Source of the DNA: an uncultured Prevotella sp. | Lineage (GTDB): Bacteria > Bacteroidota > Bacteroidia > Bacteroidales > Bacteroidaceae | NCBI GenBank assembly: GCA_900770515.1 | Contig: CAAHDP010000471.1 | Coordinates: forward strand, 1-5,826 | Direction of reading: 5' to 3' | Length of the DNA: 5,826 bases | Shown: piece after piece, positions 1-5,625 of the stretch | Layout: the number at the start of each line of letters is the position of its first letter | Numbering within the stretch: the first letter of the stretch is position 1 | Notes under the pieces: generated by a model | The model's database searches: none | The model's input: only the letters and a program-made list of their open reading frames with translations | Told to the model about the DNA's origin: nothing | Translations under genes and position numbers: made by a program

Positions 1-197
1 AAGGAGCGGTTGCTGATGAGTTCGGCATAGAGACCGCCGTCTGCAGCATGGTTGATATCCTCGAAGAAGATACCATATAAATTAGGTGAAACCTTGATGC
101 CCGGATTTGAGGCATCTACATGGATGGTTACTTGGGCGTTGGCAGCCAGCGTTGTGGCGAGCACAGCCGAAAGCAAAAACTGTTTTTTCTTATTCAT
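1..197 (-). CDS. GH51 alpha-L-arabinofuranosidase, N-terminal part (gene runs off the window)
   Basis: Only the first 65 or so codons are present; the rest lies beyond base 1. The translation begins MNKKKQFLLSAVLATTLAA, a short basic n-region and hydrophobic core ending in AANA-Q, a good type I signal peptide, so the enzyme should be exported to the periplasm or beyond. After it come a beta-strand segment (VTIHVDASNPGIKVSPNLYG) and then GIFFEDINHAADGGLYAEL followed by ISNRSF. This block is the N-terminal hallmark of family 51 arabinofuranosidases of Bacteroidota, which release terminal alpha-L-arabinofuranose from arabinan, arabinoxylan or arabinogalactan. The catalytic acid/base and nucleophile glutamates would be outside the window. 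An in-frame ATG six bases upstream (start at 203) would add only MT; I prefer 197 because the MNKKK start resembles the neighbouring sulfatase. There is no Shine-Dalgarno sequence, as is usual in this phylum. It is separated from the sulfatase by a terminator and has its own candidate promoter. Confidence 0.85.
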   Translation of the reverse strand, partial: MNKKKQFLLSAVLATTLAANAQVTIHVDASNPGIKVSPNLYGIFFEDINHAADGGLYAELISNRS

Positions 198-238
198 TGT
201 CATTAATTGTTTATTTTCAGGTTTGTTTTTTGATATTG

Positions 239-246
239 CAAAAGTA
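239..246 (-). promoter_or_regulatory. Candidate Bacteroidota-type -7 promoter element of the GH51 gene
   Basis: Read on the minus strand this is TACTTTTG, an exact match to the TAnnTTTG -7 consensus of the Bacteroidota primary sigma factor. It lies about 35-40 nt upstream of the GH51 start codon and downstream of the sulfatase terminator, where a promoter is expected. I see no clean TTTG -33 box at the usual 19-21 nt spacing; that region is only T-rich. The assignment is therefore based on the -7 match and position. Confidence 0.5.
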
Positions 247-292
247 CACAAATTACACAGAAAAGAGGTGGATAAAATGATTTTTATAGTGT

Positions 293-327
293 AAAAAGGT
301 GGATTTTCTGCTGAAATCCTCCTTTTT
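293..327 (-). terminator. Intrinsic terminator after the sulfatase gene
   Basis: Bases 293-306 (AAAAAGGTGGATTT) pair with 314-327 (AAATCCTCCTTTTT) in a 14-bp stem with a single T-T mismatch and a 7-nt loop. The A/T ends give a run of T on the 3' side whichever strand is transcribed, so it can work in both directions. It begins about 38 nt past the sulfatase stop codon and precedes the GH51 promoter region, which fits a terminator for the minus-strand block. Confidence 0.75.
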
Positions 328-365
328 TATATCATTTCGTTGTCTTTTGGCCGAATGCACAATTG

Positions 366-1826
366 TTACTTGCCATCATCTGGCAAAGGCCAGTTGGGTG
401 ATGGCTTGCGGGCAGCTCTCATCTCCTTGTCGAATTCTTCTACCATTTCAGGCAGTTCCTTGGCAAGGTTGTGACTCTCCGTAGGGTCGTTCTTCAGGTT
501 GTAGAGTTCCAGCGGAGCGTTCTTCTTGATGGTTACGCATTTCCAGTCGCCCTTTCTTGCCGCACGCTGCTTGCCTGGAAATTCCCAGTAGAGCAGTCGG
601 TTGTCGGTGTTGATAGGCTTACCGTCCTGATAGGTCTGCTTGCCGTAGAAGAGGGGCAGGATGTTGATGCCGCTGTAGCCTTGAGGCAGTGCCTGCTCTG
701 AACCGGCGAGGGCTGCGAAGGTAGGCATCACATCAGGGAAGTAGATGATGTTATTGAGTGTCTGCACAGGTACGCGGTTGGGCTGGTTCACGATGAACGG
801 CACGCGGATGCCGCCTTCGTAGAGCTGTGCCTTTCTGCCACGGAATCCGGCATTGCAGTTGAACAGCTTCAGTGGGGCTTGCACGGCTGCGCCGTTATCC
901 GAAGCAAAGATGACGAGCGTGTTGTCGCGGAGTTTCAGCTTATCCAGGGCTTTCAGCAGTCTGCCGATGGCTGCATCCATGTGGGTAACGAGCGAGGCAT
1001 ATCGCTTGTCGTTCATATCCCACGTTTCGTCGTCATACCACGAGGTGTTGTCGATGATGTATGGCTCGTGGGGTGCATCGTAGGCTAGATAGAGGAAGAA
1101 CGGATGGTTCCTGTTGCGCTTGATGAAGCTGATGGCATCATCGGTAGAGATATCGGTGTTGTGCTTCACGTGCTTGTCGTGCTCGTTTGCCTTGATGTGG
1201 ATGAGCTTGTCGTTGTCGAACCGGTTGTAGGGATAATAATAAGGTGAGTTCGACTCTACGGTGCTGATGAGCCAACCGTGGAATTCATCGAAGCCACGGT
1301 AGATAGGAGATGCCTTCGGGTCGTATCCGTCGAGATGCCACTTGTTGACTAGACAGGTTTTGTAGCCTGCGGCTTTCAGCACGGTGGCGAGGGTGGTATC
1401 GGTGGGCAGGATGTTGGCTCTGCGCACGATGGTGGTATCGCCTTTCGGATTAATTTTGTAACCGGTCAGTCCGCCGGCTGTGCAGGTGTTGTCGCGGATG
1501 GTTGTGTTGCCCGTGTTCTTGCCTGTCATCAGGGCGCAGCGGGATGGCGAACTGATTCCCGAACCGGCATAGCTCTGCGTGAATCGGGTTCCCGTTTCGG
1601 CGAGCTGGTCGATGTTCGGGGTCTTGATACATTGACTGCCATAGCAGGAGAGGTCGCCCAATCCGAGGTCATCGGCTAGGATGAAGACGATGTTGGGGCG
1701 GTCGGGGGTAGCCTTCTGGCTGCTGTTTCCGTTGGCTTCTGGGGTAGCTGAGGCTGCGTTGGCAGCCAGTCCCGGGAGGGCTGCAGCCAGACAACTGCTA
1801 CAATAGATCAGTTTCTTTTTGTTCAT
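366..1826 (-). CDS. Exported S1-family sulfatase, Ser-type
   Basis: This is a 486-residue sulfatase that should hydrolyse a sulfate ester, probably on a glycan; the substrate cannot be told from sequence. Residues 1-25 form a signal peptide with a basic start and an Ala-rich core ending near AANA-AS. Mature-domain landmarks in order are RPNIVFILADDLGLGD (metal ligands D52, D53), the activation motif S92-S-P-S-R96 followed by ALMTGK, KWH (K162, H164), APHEPY (H253), FASDNG (D310, N311) and GRKAQLYEGGIRVP (K332). The C-terminal subdomain carries WEFPGKQRAARKGDWK and LYNLKNDPTESHNLA, usual for the family, and the length is normal. The motif begins with Ser rather than Cys, so formylglycine would have to be made by an anaerobic radical-SAM maturase (anSME) encoded elsewhere. 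The usual GKWHLG is NKWHLDGY here. It lies 82 nt after the S41 gene and ends in a clear terminator. The following GH51 gene suggests a role in breakdown of a sulfated, possibly arabinose-containing glycan, but that link is inference. Confidence 0.93.
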   Translation of the reverse strand: MNKKKLIYCSSCLAAALPGLAANAASATPEANGNSSQKATPDRPNIVFILADDLGLGDLSCYGSQCIKTPNIDQLAETGTRFTQSYAGSGISSPSRCALMTGKNTGNTTIRDNTCTAGGLTGYKINPKGDTTIVRRANILPTDTTLATVLKAAGYKTCLVNKWHLDGYDPKASPIYRGFDEFHGWLISTVESNSPYYYPYNRFDNDKLIHIKANEHDKHVKHNTDISTDDAISFIKRNRNHPFFLYLAYDAPHEPYIIDNTSWYDDETWDMNDKRYASLVTHMDAAIGRLLKALDKLKLRDNTLVIFASDNGAAVQAPLKLFNCNAGFRGRKAQLYEGGIRVPFIVNQPNRVPVQTLNNIIYFPDVMPTFAALAGSEQALPQGYSGINILPLFYGKQTYQDGKPINTDNRLLYWEFPGKQRAARKGDWKCVTIKKNAPLELYNLKNDPTESHNLAKELPEMVEEFDKEMRAARKPSPNWPLPDDGK

Positions 1827-1879
1827 GATTGCTTTTTTTGTTTATGTTGTTTTCAAGTTTTATCTTTTTTGTTTATTTT
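1827..1879 (-). promoter_or_regulatory. A-rich leader of the sulfatase with repeated motif
   Basis: On the transcribed strand this leader is almost free of G and C and has no Shine-Dalgarno sequence. It contains ATAAACAAAAAAG twice (1864-1876, and 1832-1845 with one extra A), and the start codon region ATGAACAAAAAG is a third, imperfect copy. A-rich, unstructured leaders are known to promote translation initiation in Bacteroidota. No good TAnnTTTG element was found, so the gene may depend on transcription from upstream. Confidence 0.4.
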
Positions 1880-1904
1880 CCGTACGCTCTTTTAAGGCGT
1901 ACGG
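1880..1904 (-). other. Strong GC-rich hairpin just after the S41 stop codon, without a U tract
   Basis: CCGTACGC (1880-1887) pairs perfectly with GCGTACGG (1897-1904) around a 9-nt loop, starting 4 nt beyond the S41 stop codon. On the minus strand the stem is followed by AAAATAAAC rather than a T run, so it does not look like a standard intrinsic terminator for the peptidase gene. It may instead be a partial terminator, a 3'-end stabiliser or a processing site between the S41 and sulfatase messages. On the plus strand the following bases are somewhat T-rich (ATCTTTATTT), but no plus-strand gene needs termination there. Confidence 0.6.
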
Positions 1905-1908
1905 ATCT

Positions 1909-3651
1909 TTATTTCAGCACTTCGAGTGCTTTCTGGAAAGCCCTGTCGGTGGCTCCGGCGGCATTCTGATAGATTTCCTTGATTTCATTCTCCGTCATCG
2001 GGTCGAGGAGATAATCGGGAGTGATGCCCACGCCTTCTAGCAGTCTTCCCTGTGCATCTTTGGTCATGCAGGTAGGCATGTAGAAATACAGATAGCTGGT
2101 TACATTTCCCTTCCAGCCGCCGTTGCTTGCCGAGTTATCCATCAGCATGGATTGGGCTCCGCAACTGTTTCTGCCGATGAGCTTCACATGGTTGCCCTGG
2201 CTCTTCAGGATAAGCGAGGTAATCTCCGACATGCTGGCACTGTGGTTATCCAGCAGGATGGCGGTGGGAATCTCCCGCTTCAGACTGCTTCCGGTGACGG
2301 CGATTCGTTGCGGAATCCATGGGGTGTAGCTATATGGGTTGTTATCTTCCTTCTTGCGAACGTAAGCATAGACGGCTGGCTGGGTTACCAGGAAATCGGT
2401 CAGCAGTCGGGTATCAGCCACGGCACCACCGCCATTGCTTCTCACATCCAGGATAAGCTTCTTGATATCGCCCTTAGCCAGTGGCTCCAGGAATTTGCTG
2501 CGGTAGGTCTCTACCAGTTCATGGCCTGTGGTAAATTTCAGGTCTTCCCAGAAATTGGTGAATTCCCTTTCGTGCCACAGATAATCTGCCAATTGCTGAG
2601 CCATCCAGTTGCGGAAGGCTTTTTCTTCAGCCAGAGCCGGATATTTCGAATTCTGGGTAAGATGGTTTTTCAGAATGCTTACTGCCTCGGTGTTATCTGC
2701 TGAGGCTGGAAGTGACTGGATGAAAGATGGGGCACTCTGATAAGCTGCACACGAGAGATGATAAAGTCCCTGATAGTTCTTGCCTGCATTGTAAGCCTCC
2801 ATCTTGGCGATGGCAGCCTTCACCTGGTCTGATGCCAGAAACTGGTTGGTTTGTGCCAGGAGCTGGTTGGCTTCTTCCTTTGCCTGGTCTATCTGATTCG
2901 CATCGGTCACCAGTTCGCTGGCTTTCGTGGCAATCATCTGTTCGTCGATATGATACTTGTTTTCTGCATTCGTAGGCAGATAATCAGAATGATAGGTATA
3001 GACACAGTTTTCCGAGATATAGAAATTGCTGAATCCCAAATAGAAGACGCCTGGGGCATCTTTCACGAAACCGCCCATCATGCTGAAATTATCGGTCAGA
3101 CTTCCGAAGGCTGTGCCGTCATCCTTCAGGTGGTTGCGGGTGTAATCCCAGTGGTAAGCCATCGGGAAGATAGGCTCCCTTTCGTAGAGTTTGCTTTCAA
3201 ACCGAACCGCTTCTGTGGATGAATGGGAAACCGGAAGGGTGATTTTCACGAAGAAATGCTGGTCGATAATCTGATTCATGATTTCCTGGAAATACTGCTT
3301 CGCCTTGGCATTGTCTGCCAGGATTTCAGCCTGTGTATTTTCTGATGAAGGCTTGAAGGTTTTCAGAGCTTCAAACTTCGGCTTGTACATTTCGTACACC
3401 TGTTCCCAAGAGAGGGAAGAGATGCCTGCCTGTTCGTTGAGGTCGCAATAGCGCTGGTTCATCACCCTCCAGAATATCTCAAACAAGTCGCCGTATGAAC
3501 GGACGTTGGCATCGGTATAGTCGGAAATCGACTTAGAGTTGGCATCGTTATCCGATACACAACTGGTCAGCGACATCGCAAGGGATGCTGCCGACAACAG
3601 GAAAACCAGGAAGAATCGCATTCCACCTATTTTATATATAGGGCTTCTCAT
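1909..3651 (-). CDS. S41-family (C-terminal processing/tricorn-like) peptidase, lipoprotein
   Basis: A 580-residue protein. A hydrophobic segment ends in the lipobox SLTSC with C31 as lipidated residue, followed by VSDNDAN, an acidic stretch resembling the surface-export signal of Bacteroidota lipoproteins, so it may face outward (inference). Residues 52-98 (FWRVMNQRYC, WEQVYEMYKPKF) match the N-terminal helical part of many Bacteroidota S41 proteins. Residues 235-290 are rich in Ala, Gln and Glu and look helical, possibly coiled coil. The peptidase core follows: KKLILDVRSNGGGAVADT (397-414), DNHSASMSEIT (468-478) with S473 aligning to the nucleophile of Tsp/CtpA, and the terminal EGVGITPDYLLDP. 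The Tsp-type lysine is absent: the aligned segment reads GRNSCGAQ (493-500), Ala at 499, so any activity would need a different catalytic arrangement. No PDZ domain is evident. The start may be Met11 (base 3621), which leaves a compact 21-residue lipoprotein signal. It follows the barrel gene by 24 nt and is probably co-transcribed with it. Confidence 0.85.
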   Translation of the reverse strand: MRSPIYKIGGMRFFLVFLLSAASLAMSLTSCVSDNDANSKSISDYTDANVRSYGDLFEIFWRVMNQRYCDLNEQAGISSLSWEQVYEMYKPKFEALKTFKPSSENTQAEILADNAKAKQYFQEIMNQIIDQHFFVKITLPVSHSSTEAVRFESKLYEREPIFPMAYHWDYTRNHLKDDGTAFGSLTDNFSMMGGFVKDAPGVFYLGFSNFYISENCVYTYHSDYLPTNAENKYHIDEQMIATKASELVTDANQIDQAKEEANQLLAQTNQFLASDQVKAAIAKMEAYNAGKNYQGLYHLSCAAYQSAPSFIQSLPASADNTEAVSILKNHLTQNSKYPALAEEKAFRNWMAQQLADYLWHEREFTNFWEDLKFTTGHELVETYRSKFLEPLAKGDIKKLILDVRSNGGGAVADTRLLTDFLVTQPAVYAYVRKKEDNNPYSYTPWIPQRIAVTGSSLKREIPTAILLDNHSASMSEITSLILKSQGNHVKLIGRNSCGAQSMLMDNSASNGGWKGNVTSYLYFYMPTCMTKDAQGRLLEGVGITPDYLLDPMTENEIKEIYQNAAGATDRAFQKALEVLK

Positions 3652-3675
3652 ATCTGCTGTTATTTTTAAATGAAT

Positions 3676-4401
3676 CTAGAATAGTTTGTAGGCAATGCCA
3701 GCGGTGATGACGCTGGAGTTGCGGCGGGCAGTCTTGCTGGTACGGGCTTTCTCCTCGTAGATATGCGAGAAACCATATTGGAAGTTATACCCGATGGAGC
3801 CATCTATTCTTCCGAAGGAATACCCCACCTTGATACCGGCTTCACCTCCAAAGAGGCTGCGGCGCAGATGGTTCTCGTTTTTCTTGAAATCGTAGGTGGT
3901 GTTATACTTGATGTAGGTTCCGTCGCCCTTGTATCCTTGCATGATGTTCATCGGATAGATGCCCTTGGTGTGCATGGAGGTGAAGTACTCGTAATATACG
4001 CCCACCTGCGGCTTGATCCACAATCCCTTTTCGTGGTAGGGATTATGAATCAGATAATATCCCACATGCAAGGGGATGCTGATGAAATTATTGTTGTATC
4101 GGGTGTTCCAGGAGTCACCGCCCAGATTCTGGTATAGGTAGTCACGCTGTACGAATCGGATGCCGGTTCCCACAGCCAGGTTGTCAACTGCCAGATATTC
4201 TGCCCCTATACCAGTCGCCACTCCCGGTCTCACCTTATAGGTAGTGGTGGACAGGCCCGATACATCCGTATCGAGCACGCTGCAACTGACGCCTGCTTCA
4301 GCCTCCACCTTCCATCGGTAGGAGGTGGTCTGCTGTGCCTGAATGCCCTGGCTGCAGAAGGCAAGGGCTATGGCAAAATATACCTTTCTCATAAATAGCA
4401 T
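3676..4401 (-). CDS. Small outer-membrane beta-barrel protein, function unknown
   Basis: A 241-residue protein with a signal peptide (MRKVYFAIALAFCSQGIQAQ) and probable cleavage after QA. The mature part is a chain of short alternating hydrophobic/polar strands rich in Tyr, Gly and aromatic residues, for example YLAVDNLAVGTGIRFVQRDY, ISIPLHVGYYL, LWIKPQVGVYYEYF, GGEAGIKVGYSFGRIDG and SSVITAGIAYKLF. The final residue is Phe, the typical C-terminal signal of barrel proteins inserted by the BAM machinery. Size and pattern fit the PorT/OMP_b-brl type of small porin-like proteins in Bacteroidota; the role is not predictable. The true start is probably the second Met (base 4392), giving MRKVYF, since the upstream MLF adds nothing to the signal. 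It lies 19 nt after the second CHR gene and 24 nt before the S41 lipoprotein, so an operon and a shared envelope function with the peptidase are plausible. Confidence 0.8.
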   Translation of the reverse strand: MLFMRKVYFAIALAFCSQGIQAQQTTSYRWKVEAEAGVSCSVLDTDVSGLSTTTYKVRPGVATGIGAEYLAVDNLAVGTGIRFVQRDYLYQNLGGDSWNTRYNNNFISIPLHVGYYLIHNPYHEKGLWIKPQVGVYYEYFTSMHTKGIYPMNIMQGYKGDGTYIKYNTTYDFKKNENHLRRSLFGGEAGIKVGYSFGRIDGSIGYNFQYGFSHIYEEKARTSKTARRNSSVITAGIAYKLF

Positions 4402-4420
4402 GGATTAAAATGAAAAAGCT

Positions 4421-4993
4421 TTAATATAATAGCACCAATCCCGCAAATGCCGCATAGAGTATCATGCGGATGGGATTGATCTTCATCACCTTCACGCCGA
4501 TAAAGGTGGCAAAGAAGAGGGCGATGGAGATGTAGAAATGCCAGGGATTGGCTGGCGTAGAAAAGTTCTCGCCATTCATCAGGAGCAGGGCTGCGGCTCC
4601 CACCAAACCGACGATGGCAGGACGGAGACCGATGAAGATGCTCTGAACGGCTGAGGTTTTCATATACTTGTACAGCATTCTGCTGATAAGAATCATCAAA
4701 ATCAAAGAGGGGAGAACCAGGGCAAAGGTTGCCACGGCACTTCCGAGTATGGCCATCATGCCGCCCATGCCTGCATTGTGCACAGCGGTATAGCCGCAAT
4801 AGGTAGCAGCGTTGATGCCGATAGGTCCTGGTGTCATCTGCGAGATGGCAACGACATCAGTGAATTCTTTCATCGTCATCCAATGATACTGCGTTACCAC
4901 CTGTCCCTGAATCAGGGATATCATGGAATAGCCACCTCCGAATCCGAAGATGCCTATCTGAAGAAATACGATGAAAAGCTGAAGGAATATCAT
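4421..4993 (-). CDS. chrA: CHR-family half-size transporter, second of a pair (chromate/anion transport)
   Basis: A 190-residue integral membrane protein with a single CHR domain, about half of a full-length ChrA. The N-terminal signature is GFGGGYSMISLI (17-28), then HWMTMKEFTDVVAISQMTPGPIGIN (37-61), the most conserved part of the family. Hydrophobic stretches at about 81-104, 115-139 and 152-190 are membrane segments, and GLRPAIVGL (122-130) is the second family motif. Half-size CHR proteins usually occur as adjacent pairs that are thought to assemble into the equivalent of one two-domain transporter with opposed halves; the partner is the gene starting at 5621. Characterised members export chromate, but in an anaerobic gut-type organism the real substrate may be another oxyanion (inference). 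The gene follows its partner after an 88-nt structured spacer and is followed 19 nt later by the barrel gene. The chrA symbol reflects family only. Confidence 0.9.
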   Translation of the reverse strand: MIFLQLFIVFLQIGIFGFGGGYSMISLIQGQVVTQYHWMTMKEFTDVVAISQMTPGPIGINAATYCGYTAVHNAGMGGMMAILGSAVATFALVLPSLILMILISRMLYKYMKTSAVQSIFIGLRPAIVGLVGAAALLLMNGENFSTPANPWHFYISIALFFATFIGVKVMKINPIRMILYAAFAGLVLLY

Positions 4994-5016
4994 ATATATA
5001 ATAATGTGTAAAGTTG

Positions 5017-5051
5017 ATAGGGCATTCCTATATATTAGGCGTAGCCCCTAT
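5017..5051 (-). repeat. Nested imperfect palindrome in the spacer between the CHR genes
   Basis: Outer arms ATAGGGC (5017-5023) and GCCCCTAT (5044-5051) pair over 7 bp with one bulged C. Inside them CCTA (5027-5030) pairs with TAGG (5036-5039) around TATAT. The 35-nt structure is not followed by a T run on the minus strand, so it is not a standard terminator. It could be an mRNA processing or stability element, or a copy of a dispersed palindromic repeat. Confidence 0.5.
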
Positions 5052-5079
5052 AAACTATTAACTATAAACTTTTAACTAG
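5048..5079. repeat. 14-bp tandem repeat, two copies plus partial third
   Basis: CTATAAACTATTAA (5048-5061) is followed directly by CTATAAACTTTTAA (5062-5075), 13 of 14 identical, then CTAG. It sits just downstream of the first CHR stop codon and overlaps one arm of the adjacent palindrome. It is A/T-rich and noncoding. Confidence 0.6.
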
Positions 5080-5081
5080 TT

Positions 5082-5621
5082 TTACTCCGTTGGTTGAATG
5101 AACTGTCCATAGATGTAGCCTCCCACACCAGCGGCAATAATCACCCAGATGGGGTTGACACCTACCAGCCATATCAGAAGGGCGGAGAGAATTGGAACCC
5201 AGCAGTTGACGAGCGAAATCCTGGCGCTCTTGGCTAGAGAGAACGTAGGCACGGCTATCAATGCCACAACGGCAGGACGGATGCCTGCAAACATGGCAGC
5301 CACCACCTTGTTGTCTTCAAACTGATGGAAAAACATGGCTATCGCCAAGATAATAAGAAACGATGGCAACGAAGCGCCGAGGGTGCAGACGATGGCTCCC
5401 GGTGTCTTTGCCAACTTATATCCGAGCAGAGAACTCATGTTGATGGCCAAGGCTCCCGGACAAACCTGGGTAGTAGCGATGGCATCCAGAAATTCCTCCT
5501 TCGTCATCCAATGATGCTTGTCGACGACTTCGGATTCTATAATAGGAATCATGGCATAGCCACCACCAAAGGTGACTATGCCAATCTTCAAAAATGTCTT
5601 AAATAAATCTGTATATTTCAT
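5082..5621 (-). CDS. chrA: CHR-family half-size transporter, first of a pair (chromate/anion transport)
   Basis: A 179-residue membrane protein with one CHR domain. Landmarks are TFGGGYAMIPIIESEVV (17-33), HWMTKEEFLDAIATTQVCPGALAIN (37-61), GIRPAVVALIAVP (113-125) and a hydrophobic C-terminal half ending in VNPIWVIIAAGVGGYIYG. It aligns closely with the next gene through the first 60 residues (FGGGY, HWMT, PG motifs) but differs at the conserved pocket: TQVCPGALAIN here against SQMTPGPIGIN in the partner. Such divergence is expected for a heteromeric pair of half transporters in which each subunit supplies a different half-site. The start codon is only 4 nt after the purL stop, so translation is probably coupled to purL. 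The substrate is not determinable; chromate export is the best-known role of the family. Confidence 0.9.
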   Translation of the reverse strand: MKYTDLFKTFLKIGIVTFGGGYAMIPIIESEVVDKHHWMTKEEFLDAIATTQVCPGALAINMSSLLGYKLAKTPGAIVCTLGASLPSFLIILAIAMFFHQFEDNKVVAAMFAGIRPAVVALIAVPTFSLAKSARISLVNCWVPILSALLIWLVGVNPIWVIIAAGVGGYIYGQFIQPTE

Positions 5622-5625
5622 TTAT

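Noticed and set aside
52..294. Plus-strand 80-codon frame spanning the GH51 start and intergenic region
   Set aside because: It is antisense to the GH51 signal peptide and then runs through promoter sequence; it has no protein-like features.
1880..1904. Standard intrinsic terminator for the S41 gene
   Set aside because: The stem is good, but there is no T run after it on the minus strand, so I list it as a hairpin of unknown role instead.
2152..2703. Open frame of 183 codons on the plus strand
   Set aside because: It lies wholly antisense within the well-supported S41 gene, has no family features, and its neighbours are all on the minus strand.
3763..4137. Plus-strand 124-codon frame opposite the barrel gene
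   Set aside because: No recognisable domain or start signal, and it is fully antisense to a protein with a signal peptide and barrel pattern.
4389..4799. Minus-strand 136-codon frame rich in Arg, His and Cys
   Set aside because: It overlaps the second CHR gene in another frame; its low-complexity basic composition is typical of a frame shadow, whereas the CHR frame has clear motifs.
5017..5079. CRISPR array or insertion-sequence end
   Set aside because: Only two short 14-bp copies without spacers, and no transposase or target duplication nearby.
366..5621. Polysaccharide utilisation locus spanning the window
   Set aside because: Sulfatase and GH51 fit, but there is no SusC/SusD pair or regulator here; the S41, barrel and CHR genes are not typical components. 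A locus could begin beyond base 1, which cannot be seen.
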